This document shows, piece after piece, positions 43,287-51,252 of a stretch of DNA of 64,000 bases. Every line of letters begins with the position of its first letter. Within the stretch, counting starts at the first letter, position 1. Under the pieces are notes generated by a model. The model was given only the letters and a program-made list of their open reading frames with translations. It was not told the origin of the DNA and made no database searches. The stretch spans positions 218,984 to 282,983 of the forward strand of contig NZ_NISU01000003.1 of the NCBI RefSeq assembly GCF_002335805.1. The letters are read 5' to 3'. The stretch is from Bacillus sp. FJAT-45350 (lineage in GTDB: Bacteria > Bacillota > Bacilli > Bacillales > NISU01). A program made the translations under genes and the position numbers.

Positions 43287-43374
43287 ATCGTGAGAAGGTT
43301 TATAAACTATGTACTTAAAAAATACATAATTATTATCTAGTGGAAAATTATACCTTATGATAAATTAGAAGAGC

Positions 43375-43479
43375 GAATGGCAAATTCCAAATTTCAAATT
43401 GCGAATTAAGAGATGAATTAAACAATCTTTAAAGGTTTTAATTTGCAATTCTAAATTCGCAATTCTAAATTAGAATTAA
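43375..43479. repeat. Heptad-repeat palindromic element R5 upstream of the DUF294 gene
   Basis: The left arm (43375-43409) reads GAATGGC, AAATTCC, AAATTTC, AAATTGC, GAATTAA. The right arm (43440-43474) reads AATTTGC, AATTCTA, AATTCGC, AATTCTA, AATTAGA. The core holds AATTAAACAAT. It ends about 25 bp before the start of the DUF294-family gene, so it forms part of that gene's leader. Confidence 0.75.
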
Positions 43480-43500
43480 TAGATGGCGAGGTATGTATGG

Positions 43501-45432
43501 ATGAGATACCAAGAAAATCAGGAATTATACGAGGAAATTAAACAACACCCTTTATTCAAAGGAGTTACTGAACAACAATTTGAACAACTGATGGAAAAAT
43601 GCACCCTTAAGGCCTACGGGAAAGGCGATAAAGTACTCTATTCGAAAACTCCGAGAGAAGGATTACTACTAATTTTAACTGGGATGGCTGAGGTTTTTGT
43701 AGATAGTGAAGAGGCACATCTTTCAAAGGAAGTACTAGAAGTATTAGAGACAGGAGATATGATCGGATTTTCTTCTTTAGCTCATTTTCTAGGGGAGCCG
43801 GATGATCATGTCAGAAAGTATACAGTAGAAGTTCGCGCAGTAGAAGATTCAGTTTGTTTACAAATTCCTTACTCTGTACTAGAAGCCAGGTGGGATGAAG
43901 AAGAAGTACGTGATTATGTGTTACGTCAAGTATCTATACGATTACGAGATATATACGCTTCACTTGCTGAACAAGTACAACTAGCAAGTGAATTCGGTGA
44001 AAGTGAACCATTTATTCGTAGAATTCAAGATTTGATGAATGAACCGATTCTATCTAGTAAAAAGACAGAACAAATCCAAGAAGTCGCTCAAAAAATGGTC
44101 AACCACTCTACTAGCTCAATAATAGTCATAGATGAGAATGAAAAAATTGTAGGGATTATTACTGAAAATGATTTAGTAGAAAGAGTAATTTTAAATCCTA
44201 ACAGTGCAAGGTTAACTGCAGAGGATGTCATGACGCCAGATCCATACACAATCACTAGGGATGCTTACTACTATGAGGCCATGTCTAGCTTTTTAATGAA
44301 TGGTGTTAAGCATTTACCAGTTGTTGAAAATGGAATTGCAATTGGTATGGTTACCCACTCTGATTTATTACGTAAGAAGAACCGTGGCACAATGGAAATT
44401 TTACAAAAAATAGAGGAATCGACACTCGATAATTTACCTTCTGTGAAAAAAGCGATATATGATGTGTTATCAAACTTAATAAATGATGGAATACCGACAA
44501 TTCATACATTAGAAATTATTACGAAGCTATATGACCGTTTAGTGAGGCATTGTGTCGAGCTCGCTGTCGCGACATTAAAAGAGCAAGGAAAAGGAGAGCC
44601 ACCTGTGAAATATGGTTGGTTCCAAATGGGTAGTGGAGGAAGAGGAGAGCAGTTTCTATTAACAGATCAGGATCATTTTCTAGTTTATGAGAATCCACAA
44701 GAGGAGCAAGCAGAAGAAGTGAAGGCGTACTTTGATGCCCTGGGGAAAGAGATAGTTCATCATCTCCACACAGCAGGGTATAAGCTTTGTGACGGAAAAA
44801 TGATGGCAAGTGAAGAACAATGGCAGGGCTCTCTGGACCGCTGGCGTGACCGTTTACGTGGCTGGGGATTAAGGGCAACAAATGATAACGTCTTACTAGG
44901 CCATAACTTCCTGTCTTATCGTTTCTTATACGGTGACGATACCCTTCATGACCATTTTGTAAAAATGATAAAAGAGCAGCTTGGGAAATCACGTATATTC
45001 CTATACCGGATGGCAGAACAAGAGAAGACGAGTCAGGTTCCTAATTTAGATCATCCGATTCGCGCGCTCTTTAGATTAAAAAGAGATTCAATTGATATTA
45101 AGAAGCATGCTCTATTCCCACTTCATCATTGTTTGCAAATTTTAACTGCTCACCATGGTGTGGTAGAAGGAACTCCTTTGCAACGTATAGATGCATTACT
45201 GAAAATAAATGTCTTTGCAGAGGATTTTGCTGATGAGCTTCGTTTTGCTTATGAAGTCGTTCTAAAGCTACGGGTTGACCAGTCGTGGAATCGTTATAAG
45301 CGAGGAGAAAAGAATTCAAGTGAAATTAAATTCACTCATCTTCGTTCACGAGACAAAGAAGAATTAATGATCGTCTTAAAAACAATCCGCTCACTACAAA
45401 ACCAAACATTAGGGGCATTTGGGATGATGTAG
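43501..45432 (+). CDS. cNMP-binding / CBS / DUF294 nucleotidyltransferase-like regulator
   Basis: A 643-residue cytoplasmic protein. Domains: cyclic-nucleotide-binding-like (about 12-125), paired CBS domains (about 180-295), DUF294 nucleotidyltransferase domain with GSGGRGEQFLLTDQDH (from about 377), and a C-terminal DUF294_C helical domain (to 643). I start at the ATG at 43501, 9 nt after GCGAGG; an ATG at 43483 has no ribosome site. Relatives are commonly next to VC_2705-type symporters and a DnaQ-like exonuclease, the same layout as here. Probably senses nucleotide or energy state and modifies or controls a partner; the reaction is unknown. Confidence 0.88.
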   Translation: MRYQENQELYEEIKQHPLFKGVTEQQFEQLMEKCTLKAYGKGDKVLYSKTPREGLLLILTGMAEVFVDSEEAHLSKEVLEVLETGDMIGFSSLAHFLGEPDDHVRKYTVEVRAVEDSVCLQIPYSVLEARWDEEEVRDYVLRQVSIRLRDIYASLAEQVQLASEFGESEPFIRRIQDLMNEPILSSKKTEQIQEVAQKMVNHSTSSIIVIDENEKIVGIITENDLVERVILNPNSARLTAEDVMTPDPYTITRDAYYYEAMSSFLMNGVKHLPVVENGIAIGMVTHSDLLRKKNRGTMEILQKIEESTLDNLPSVKKAIYDVLSNLINDGIPTIHTLEIITKLYDRLVRHCVELAVATLKEQGKGEPPVKYGWFQMGSGGRGEQFLLTDQDHFLVYENPQEEQAEEVKAYFDALGKEIVHHLHTAGYKLCDGKMMASEEQWQGSLDRWRDRLRGWGLRATNDNVLLGHNFLSYRFLYGDDTLHDHFVKMIKEQLGKSRIFLYRMAEQEKTSQVPNLDHPIRALFRLKRDSIDIKKHALFPLHHCLQILTAHHGVVEGTPLQRIDALLKINVFAEDFADELRFAYEVVLKLRVDQSWNRYKRGEKNSSEIKFTHLRSRDKEELMIVLKTIRSLQNQTLGAFGMM

Positions 45433-45453
45433 GTAGTATATGAGGTAAATGTT

Positions 45454-45480
45454 CCAAAAGGTTGTTTTTAAACCTTTTGG
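45454..45480 (+). terminator. Hairpin after the DUF294 gene
   Basis: A perfect 10-bp stem, CCAAAAGGTT / AACCTTTTGG, with a 7-nt T-rich loop. A clean T-run is missing, so terminator strength is uncertain. Confidence 0.5.
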
Positions 45481-45588
45481 GGCGCTACTTTTGAGATAGC
45501 TTCTTCTAAAATAAATTTTTCAAGTTTACTAAACTGCTAGTTGGTAAATAGTAGTTTAACCAATTTTTAGAAAATTCTAACTAAAGTA

Positions 45589-45617
45589 CTGACAAATGAC
45601 CTTAACTAGTATAGAAT
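45589..45617 (+). promoter_or_regulatory. Promoter of the exonuclease gene
   Basis: CTGACA (45589-45594), a 17-bp spacer, TAGAAT (45612-45617). It sits about 60 bp ahead of the cre-like site at 45678. Another hairpin (AAACTGCTA / TAGTAGTTT, near 45532-45557) lies just upstream; otherwise nothing is seen in this gap. Confidence 0.6.
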
Positions 45618-45677
45618 GGGAATTATTAGGTCTGTTTTATAACAATAGTAGTGAAGGTTATTTGATTTAGACAAAAA

Positions 45678-45691
45678 TGTAAACGTTCTCA
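45678..45691 (+). promoter_or_regulatory. cre-like (CcpA) site ahead of the exonuclease gene
   Basis: TGTAAACGTTCTCA matches TGWAANCGNTNWCA at every position. It lies about 60 bp downstream of the -10 box, a position typical of roadblock repression. Confidence 0.7.
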
Positions 45692-45748
45692 TTTAAAACT
45701 TATTGAACGCTCGATTGTGAGAATAGTTACGAACAAGGGGAGAGTTTT

Positions 45749-46420
45749 ATGATGATGTTCTGGAAAAAGAAGCAATTGCATTATCAGCTTGATCATCAAC
45801 CGCCGTTAGACACTCGACTCCGTGATTTATCTTTTACCGTATTTGATACAGAAACAACTGGATTTGCTGTTGGAGCAAAAGACCGAATGATTGAGATAGG
45901 AGCCGTACATGTGGAAGGGCTACGTGTAACGGACCATACGTTTCAAACCTATGTAAATCCACACAGGGAGATCCCTGATAATATAACGAAGCTAACAGGT
46001 ATTCACCAGCATCAAGTAGATGATGCACCATCTTCACTAGAAGCGATCGAAAACTTTTTTCAGTTTATTGAGGACTCACAAAGTGCTGGGTGGGTAGGTC
46101 ATTATTTAAGTTTTGATGTAATGGTGCTAAAGAAGGAATTACAGCGAGAAAAATATACGTTTGAACAACCACTCTATATCGATACGCTAGATTTAATAGG
46201 CTATTTAAACCCGTCTTGGGATATGAGAGATTTAGAGAATTACGCCCGCACATTTGGAACAGGAATCTTCCAACGCCACAGCGCCTTAGGTGATGCACTA
46301 ACAACGGCGCATCTCTATGTAGAGTTACTAAGATTAATAGAAGATAGAGGAAAGAAAACTCTAGCAGATCTAATCCAAGTAACCGACATCAACAACAAAA
46401 ACCGCGTCCTGCAATTTTAA
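45749..46420 (+). CDS. DnaQ-like 3'-5' exonuclease (DEDDh)
   Basis: A 223-residue exonuclease with the DEDDh motifs FDTETTGF (ExoI), HYLSFDV (ExoII) and HSALGDA (ExoIII). Start ATG 45749, the first of three consecutive ATGs, after AAGGGGAGA. It is a stand-alone member of the Pol III epsilon superfamily rather than a polymerase domain. Its cre-like site and place beside the DUF294 protein and symporter suggest co-regulation with carbon supply; the substrate is unknown. Confidence 0.9.
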   Translation: MMMFWKKKQLHYQLDHQPPLDTRLRDLSFTVFDTETTGFAVGAKDRMIEIGAVHVEGLRVTDHTFQTYVNPHREIPDNITKLTGIHQHQVDDAPSSLEAIENFFQFIEDSQSAGWVGHYLSFDVMVLKKELQREKYTFEQPLYIDTLDLIGYLNPSWDMRDLENYARTFGTGIFQRHSALGDALTTAHLYVELLRLIEDRGKKTLADLIQVTDINNKNRVLQF

Positions 46421-46429
46421 TATACTAAC

Positions 46430-46462
46430 AAATCGCATTGTCAAAGACAGTGCGATTTTTTG
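46430..46462 (+). terminator. Rho-independent terminator of the exonuclease gene
   Basis: AAATCGCATTGTC (46430-46442) pairs with GACAGTGCGATTT (46446-46458) and is followed by T. Confidence 0.88.
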
Positions 46463-46486
46463 CTGTACCTCAAAAAATAGATTTTT

Positions 46487-46687
46487 TAATGGCTAATTGT
46501 GAATGAGTAATGGTTAATTAAAGAAATAGTAATAAGTACATCACAAAATCAACAACCTAAATCCCTAACACCCTGGCACAGCCAGATAGAAAAAACATTA
46601 CCCATTAACCACTAACAATTAATAATTATTTCCCTTCTCTCTCTCTCGAACTTCAATTAATAATTCATAACCAATAACTCATAATTT
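46487..46687. repeat. Heptad-repeat palindromic element R3 upstream of spoIIID
   Basis: The left arm (46487-46521) reads TAATGGC, TAATTGT, GAATGAG, TAATGGT, TAATTAA. The first right arm (46596-46634) reads CATTACC, CATTAAC, CACTAAC, AATTAAT, AATTATT and ends TCCC. A second right arm (46655-46687) reads AATTAAT, AATTCAT, AACCAAT, AACTCAT and is preceded by CTTC, as is the distal arm of R2. The layout matches R2 with the four-helix-bundle gene missing. A 12-bp perfect palindrome GGTATATATACC (46741-46752) follows before spoIIID. Confidence 0.7.
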
Positions 46688-46807
46688 TCAGAAAAATCCC
46701 CCTTGTCCCTTTATCTAAAAGGCTTTCTGTTGAAAAACCTGGTATATATACCCTTCCTCCTTAATAAAATGTTACAAATCACCAAGTTAGATTAGGAGGC
46801 GAGTGGT

Positions 46808-47089
46808 GTGCACGATTACATCAAAGAACGTACAATCAAGATTGGCAGGTACATCGTGGAGACAAAAAAGACGGTGCGAACAATTGCAAAGGAGTTTGGG
46901 GTATCAAAGAGTACCGTCCATAAGGATCTAACCGAACGACTGCCGGAAATCAACCAGGAACTTGCCAATGAAGTAAAAGGAATTCTCGAATATCATAAGT
47001 CGATTAGGCATTTGCGTGGTGGAGAAGCGACGAAGGTGAAATACAAGAGGAGCACGGACCAAGAAGGTGACATGGTAATCAAAAACTAA
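46808..47089 (+). CDS. spoIIID: Sporulation transcription factor SpoIIID
   Basis: A 93-residue DNA-binding protein that adjusts mother-cell sigma-E and sigma-K gene expression. The helix-turn-helix is clear (VRTIAKEFGVSKSTVHKDL), followed by a basic C-terminal helix. The GTG at 46808 follows AGGAGGCGAG. It lies directly ahead of mbl, as in Bacillus subtilis. Confidence 0.96.
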   Translation: MHDYIKERTIKIGRYIVETKKTVRTIAKEFGVSKSTVHKDLTERLPEINQELANEVKGILEYHKSIRHLRGGEATKVKYKRSTDQEGDMVIKN

Positions 47090-47210
47090 TTCATAATCTT
47101 GAGGAAAATCAATCCCTGTATTTAACAAAATATGATAAAATGAATCATTAGGATATAGTATACTAACGAGCTGATTATAGATCGAGAAGAAGACAGGGAG
47201 GATAAGCAAA

Positions 47211-48215
47211 ATGTTTGGTAGGGATATAGGGATTGATTTAGGGACAGCAAACGTCCTCATTTATGTGAAGGGAAGTGGAATCGTCCTAGATGAGCCTTCA
47301 GTTGTAGCGATAGATACAGGTAATCAGAGAGTGTTGGCTGTTGGAGAGGAAGCTTTTCGCATGGTTGGGCGAACACCGGGAAATATCGTTGCTCTTAGAC
47401 CGATGAAGGATGGAGTTATTGCAAACTTCGAGATGACAGAATCGATGCTAAAACATTTCCTAGGAAAGATTAATGTGAAAAGCTTTTTAGCGAAGCCGCG
47501 TATCCTCATATGCTGCCCAACAAACATTACGTCTGTTGAACAAAAGGCAATAAGAGAAGCGGCAGAGAAAAGTGGCGGAAAGAATGTTTATCTTGAAGAG
47601 GAACCGAAAGTAGCTGCTATTGGTGCAGGAATGGATATATTTCAGCCGAGCGGTAACATGGTAGTAGACATAGGCGGTGGAACAACAGATGTTGCTGTTC
47701 TTTCAATGGGTGATATCGTCACCGCCTCTTCAATTAAAGTAGCTGGTGATAAATTTGACCAAGAGATTCTTAACTACATAAAAAAGGAATACAAGTTACT
47801 TATTGGAGAGCGCACAGCTGAAAACATTAAGATCCAAGTAGCAACGGTGTTTCCAGGTGCTCGAGAAGAAGAAATTGACATCCGTGGACGTGATATGGTA
47901 AGTGGACTTCCACGTACAATTACCGTATACTCAAAAGAGATTCAAAAAGCGTTAGAAGAGCCTGTTTCTTACATTGTACAAGCCTCTAAATCAGTTTTAG
48001 AACGTACGCCACCAGAGCTTTCTGCCGACATTATTGACAGAGGAGTTATCTTAACAGGTGGAGGCGCACTCCTACACGGAATCGACCTCCTACTAGCCGA
48101 AGAACTCAAAGTCCCTGTCTTCATAGCAGAAGAACCAATGCACTGCGTAGCCAAAGGAACAGGAATCATCCTAGAAAACTTAGATAGAATGTCGAGTAAG
48201 AAAATACGTATTTAA
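47211..48215 (+). CDS. mbl: Actin-like cell-shape protein Mbl (MreB family)
   Basis: A 334-residue bacterial actin that guides lateral wall synthesis. Phosphate-binding segments IGIDLGTANVLIY, DIGGGTTDVAVLS and LTGGGALLHG are intact. Placement between spoIIID and flhO marks it as Mbl rather than MreB or MreBH. The ATG at 47211 follows AGGGAGGATAA. The R6 repeat begins in its stop codon. Confidence 0.95.
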   Translation: MFGRDIGIDLGTANVLIYVKGSGIVLDEPSVVAIDTGNQRVLAVGEEAFRMVGRTPGNIVALRPMKDGVIANFEMTESMLKHFLGKINVKSFLAKPRILICCPTNITSVEQKAIREAAEKSGGKNVYLEEEPKVAAIGAGMDIFQPSGNMVVDIGGGTTDVAVLSMGDIVTASSIKVAGDKFDQEILNYIKKEYKLLIGERTAENIKIQVATVFPGAREEEIDIRGRDMVSGLPRTITVYSKEIQKALEEPVSYIVQASKSVLERTPPELSADIIDRGVILTGGGALLHGIDLLLAEELKVPVFIAEEPMHCVAKGTGIILENLDRMSSKKIRI

Positions 48216-48406
48216 TTATAAATTCTGAGTTATGAGTTATGAATTAAAAGCACTTGAACCTACAATTCATAATCAAGCACTTATAATTCATAATTGTCTT
48301 TAAAAGTAAAAGGAAAATAAGGATTTAAATAATTATAAATTCTGAGTTATGAATTAAAAGCACTTGAACCTATAATTCATAATTAAGCACTCATAATTCA
48401 TAATTG
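48213..48406. repeat. Tandem pair of heptad-repeat elements R6a and R6b (mbl-flhO gap)
   Basis: Copy a (48213-48296) and copy b (48330-48406) are direct duplicates. Each has a left arm (TAATTAT, AAATTCT, GAGTTAT, GAATTAA), the core AAGCACTTGAACCTA, and a right arm AATTCAT, AATYAAG, CACTYAT, AATTCAT, AATTG. Apart from copy a having one additional GAGTTAT unit, I count only three base changes between them. Copy a's first unit includes the mbl stop codon. Confidence 0.85.
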
Positions 48407-48427
48407 CACTAAAAAGGGGGTTTACCG

Positions 48428-49255
48428 ATGCTTCGTGGTTTATACGGCTCTGCTGCTGGGATGATTGCTCAGCAACAGCGACAAGAAATGTTGTCTAATA
48501 ACATAGCCAATGCTAATACTCCTGGATATAAAGCGGATCAAGCGTCATTACGGACGTTTCCAAATATGCTAATTCAATCGATGGGTACATCAAACTTCCC
48601 ACCAAACCGTTCTCAAGTCATTGGGGACATAAGTACGGGTGTATACTTACAAGAACGAATGCCGAACTTCCGTCAAGGAGATATAAATGAAACAGGTAAC
48701 AATACGGATATTGCACTTTTGCAAGGAGCAATGCCATTAAATGAAGATGGTCGCCCAGGTGCACTATTTTTTGCTGTTGAAAATCAAGACGGAGATATTC
48801 GTTATACGAGAAACGGCAACTTTGCTGTAGATGGACAAGGCTTCTTAGTAACCGGTGATGGCTTCTATGTCCAAAATGCAGCTGGTGAGCGAATTGAAGT
48901 AGGGAATGAGAACTTCCGTGTAACACAGGAAGGAACGATTCTAGCCGAAAATGGAGCCAACCTAGGTCAACTAGAAGTTGCATTTGCTGCTGATCCAATG
49001 CAACTTGTAAAAGAAGGTAGCGGACTACTCCGACTTGAAGCAGAAGGCATTGACGTACTGCCGACTGCATTCGGTAACGGTGATGTGACGTTTCAGCTAA
49101 ACCAAGGCTTTATTGAACGTTCAAATGTAGATGCTGCACAAACAATGACGGAGATGATGAATGCCTTCCGTTCATTTGAAGCAAATCAAAAAGTATTGCA
49201 AGCATACGACCGTAGCTTAGAAAAGGCAGTTAATGAGGTTGGTCGAATTGGATAG
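48428..49255 (+). CDS. flhO: Flagellar basal-body rod/hook protein FlhO (FlgF/G family)
   Basis: A 275-residue distal rod-family protein. N-terminal heptad helix with MLSNNIANANTPGYKA; C-terminal helix with MNAFRSFEANQKVLQAYD. It pairs with flhP next to mbl, as in Bacillus subtilis. The ATG at 48428 follows AAAAGGGGG. Exported by the flagellar type III system. Confidence 0.93.
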   Translation: MLRGLYGSAAGMIAQQQRQEMLSNNIANANTPGYKADQASLRTFPNMLIQSMGTSNFPPNRSQVIGDISTGVYLQERMPNFRQGDINETGNNTDIALLQGAMPLNEDGRPGALFFAVENQDGDIRYTRNGNFAVDGQGFLVTGDGFYVQNAAGERIEVGNENFRVTQEGTILAENGANLGQLEVAFAADPMQLVKEGSGLLRLEAEGIDVLPTAFGNGDVTFQLNQGFIERSNVDAAQTMTEMMNAFRSFEANQKVLQAYDRSLEKAVNEVGRIG

Positions 49256-49272
49256 AAAGGTGTTAAGTTAAC

Positions 49273-50115
49273 ATGAACACACAAATGCTAATGTCGTCTG
49301 TTACCATGGGTCAACTGCAAAAGAAACTAGATACAATTTCTCATAACCTAGCAAATGTTAATACGCAAGGATATAAACGTCGTGAAGCTACATTTTCAGA
49401 TCTTCTTTTTCAACAAGTAAATAATCAGTCTTCTGACCGTTATGAAGAGGGACGTTTAACTCCAAATGGAATACGTGTTGGTTCTGGTGCGAAGATAGGA
49501 CAGACTGCACTTCGGATTGAACAAGGCTCCTTGCAAAGCACGGACCGACCTTTAGATGTGGCAATCACTCAAAAGGGTCACTTCTTCCAAATTGGGGTTA
49601 ATGTTGACGGTGCACTTGAAACCCGTTACACAAGGGACGGAGCTTTTTATTTTTCACCTGTCCCGGGAAATGAAGCACTTCTAAACTTAGTTACACAAGA
49701 TGGAGACTATGTTTTAGGTCAAGGTGGTCCAATTACGATTCCTGCTAATCATTCAGAGATTCAAATTAGCAATCGAGGAACGATCACTGCTCGCTTTGAA
49801 GATGGGACAACAGAACAAGTCGGTCAGCTTGAGCTTGTAAATGTAGAAAGACCACAAATGTTAGTTCAAATGGGTCAAAATAACTTTGGGTTACCTGGTA
49901 ACCTAGCAGAGCTTGGATATGTAGCTGCAGATATTCTCGGAGTTATTCCTAATGGTCAGGTTTCCGTTGAACAAAACATGTTAGAAATGTCCAATGTCAA
50001 TTTACAAAAAGAAATGAATGACCTGATGCTTGCACAACGCTCTTATCAATTTAATTCAAGATCAATAAGCATGGCGGACCAAATGATGGGACTAGTAAAT
50101 GGTATTCGTGGATAA
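49273..50115 (+). CDS. flhP: Flagellar basal-body rod/hook protein FlhP (FlgF/G family)
   Basis: A 280-residue rod-family protein, paralogous to flhO. N-terminal DTISHNLANVNTQGYKRR; C-terminal helix MLAQRSYQFNSRSISMADQM. It follows flhO by 17 nt, with AAAGGTG as ribosome site. Confidence 0.93.
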   Translation: MNTQMLMSSVTMGQLQKKLDTISHNLANVNTQGYKRREATFSDLLFQQVNNQSSDRYEEGRLTPNGIRVGSGAKIGQTALRIEQGSLQSTDRPLDVAITQKGHFFQIGVNVDGALETRYTRDGAFYFSPVPGNEALLNLVTQDGDYVLGQGGPITIPANHSEIQISNRGTITARFEDGTTEQVGQLELVNVERPQMLVQMGQNNFGLPGNLAELGYVAADILGVIPNGQVSVEQNMLEMSNVNLQKEMNDLMLAQRSYQFNSRSISMADQMMGLVNGIRG

Positions 50116-50199
50116 GGGGAGGTAGGATAGATTATCCTAGTAACTACCTCTTTTATATAGTATACGAGTATGAAAAAAAGGAACAAATGAGGAGAAACT

Positions 50200-50475
50200 A
50201 TGAGTACTGAAGAAAAGCAGTCGCGACTGAGCAAAAGAGAAGAGGAAAGAGAAAAGCAAAAGGAAAAGAAGCGAAGTAGAGGACGAAAGAGAGAACGTAT
50301 TCGTCTCATTCCTATTTGGGTTCGTTTAATCATTGTTGCTGTTCTTGTGTTCCTCAGTCTAATAGCTGGTGTAATGTTCGGTTACGGCATTGTCGGGGAT
50401 GGTACTCCTACAGACGCTCTAAAAGCAGAAACATGGCAGCATATTTTTAACATCCTTAGCGGCGTAGAAAAATAA
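50200..50475 (+). CDS. EpuA-like small membrane protein ('RNA polymerase subunit beta' family)
   Basis: 91 residues: a charged Lys/Arg/Glu-rich N-terminus (1-46), one membrane helix (about 47-68), and a short extracellular end TWQHIFNILSG typical of the EpuA family. The database name 'DNA-directed RNA polymerase subunit beta' for this family is historical; there is no polymerase domain. Lies between flhP and fabZ. Function unknown. Confidence 0.8.
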   Translation: MSTEEKQSRLSKREEEREKQKEKKRSRGRKRERIRLIPIWVRLIIVAVLVFLSLIAGVMFGYGIVGDGTPTDALKAETWQHIFNILSGVEK

Positions 50476-50526
50476 AGCAAAGGATGTTTTTCCTATACAT
50501 ATGAAAAATTTATTGGAGGTCATACT

Positions 50527-50955
50527 ATGTCTATGTTAACAATTGAAGAAATAAAAAAAATCATTCCTCATCGTTACCCATTCTTATTAATTGACCGTAT
50601 TGAGGAAGTAGAAGAAGGAAAGCGCGCAGTTGGTCTGAAAAACGTATCAGCCAACGAAGAATACTTCAATGGACACTTTCCTGATTATCCTGTTATGCCA
50701 GGCGTTCTCATTGTTGAAGCATTAGCACAGGTTGGCGCAGTAGCAATCCTTAAAAAAGAAGAAAACCAAGGAAAGTTAGCTTTCTTCGCTGGAATTGACA
50801 ACTGCCGTTTTAAGGAGCAAGTAAAACCAGGAGATCAACTTCGTTTAGAAGTAGAAATTGTTCGCCTGAAAGGTCCAATCGGAAAAGGTAAAGGTATTGC
50901 AACAGTTAACGGGAAAACTGTTTGTGAGACAGAGTTAATGTTTGCGGTGAAGTAA
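50527..50955 (+). CDS. fabZ: 3-hydroxyacyl-ACP dehydratase FabZ
   Basis: Hot-dog-fold dehydratase of type II fatty acid synthesis, 142 residues. The catalytic His and Glu are in [21 protein letters not shown] (His in GHFP, Glu in VEALA). Opening [11 protein letters not shown] is typical. The ATG at 50527 follows TTGGAGG. Confidence 0.97.
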   Translation: MSMLTIEEIKKIIPHRYPFLLIDRIEEVEEGKRAVGLKNVSANEEYFNGHFPDYPVMPGVLIVEALAQVGAVAILKKEENQGKLAFFAGIDNCRFKEQVKPGDQLRLEVEIVRLKGPIGKGKGIATVNGKTVCETELMFAVK

Positions 50956-50978
50956 AAATTAAATGTTAAAAGTGTTAA

Positions 50979-51020
50979 TAGTCGCCTTACTTAAATGAGT
51001 ATAGGCGGCTATTTCTTTTT
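50979..51020 (+). terminator. Terminator after fabZ
   Basis: ATAGTCGCCTTA (50979-50990) pairs with TAGGCGGCTAT (51002-51012), one wobble, then TTTCTTTTT. The rest of the gap to 51252 is AT-rich with no recognised feature except GGAAGGGGGAAGG near 51216. Confidence 0.75.
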
Positions 51021-51252
51021 ATTACAAGTTTTAAAAATAAAAGAGGAATTTGTCACTTTTTATAGAATATTTAGTAATTAGATATTTAAAAATAGCTTTG
51101 TTTCAAAATAAAATGATTAATTTCACTAAAAGATTCAACTAATTTAGACTAACTAGTTATCAAAAAGCTTGTAAGATATTTATAATAGAAGAAACAGATA
51201 TTTTTTAGAGGGAAGGGGGAAGGCAGCACCCCAATTTAGGCTCATCGAGGGA

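Noticed and set aside
43483-43500. ATG at 43483 as start of the DUF294 protein
   Set aside because: It abuts the R5 repeat with no ribosome site; the ATG at 43501 is better placed.
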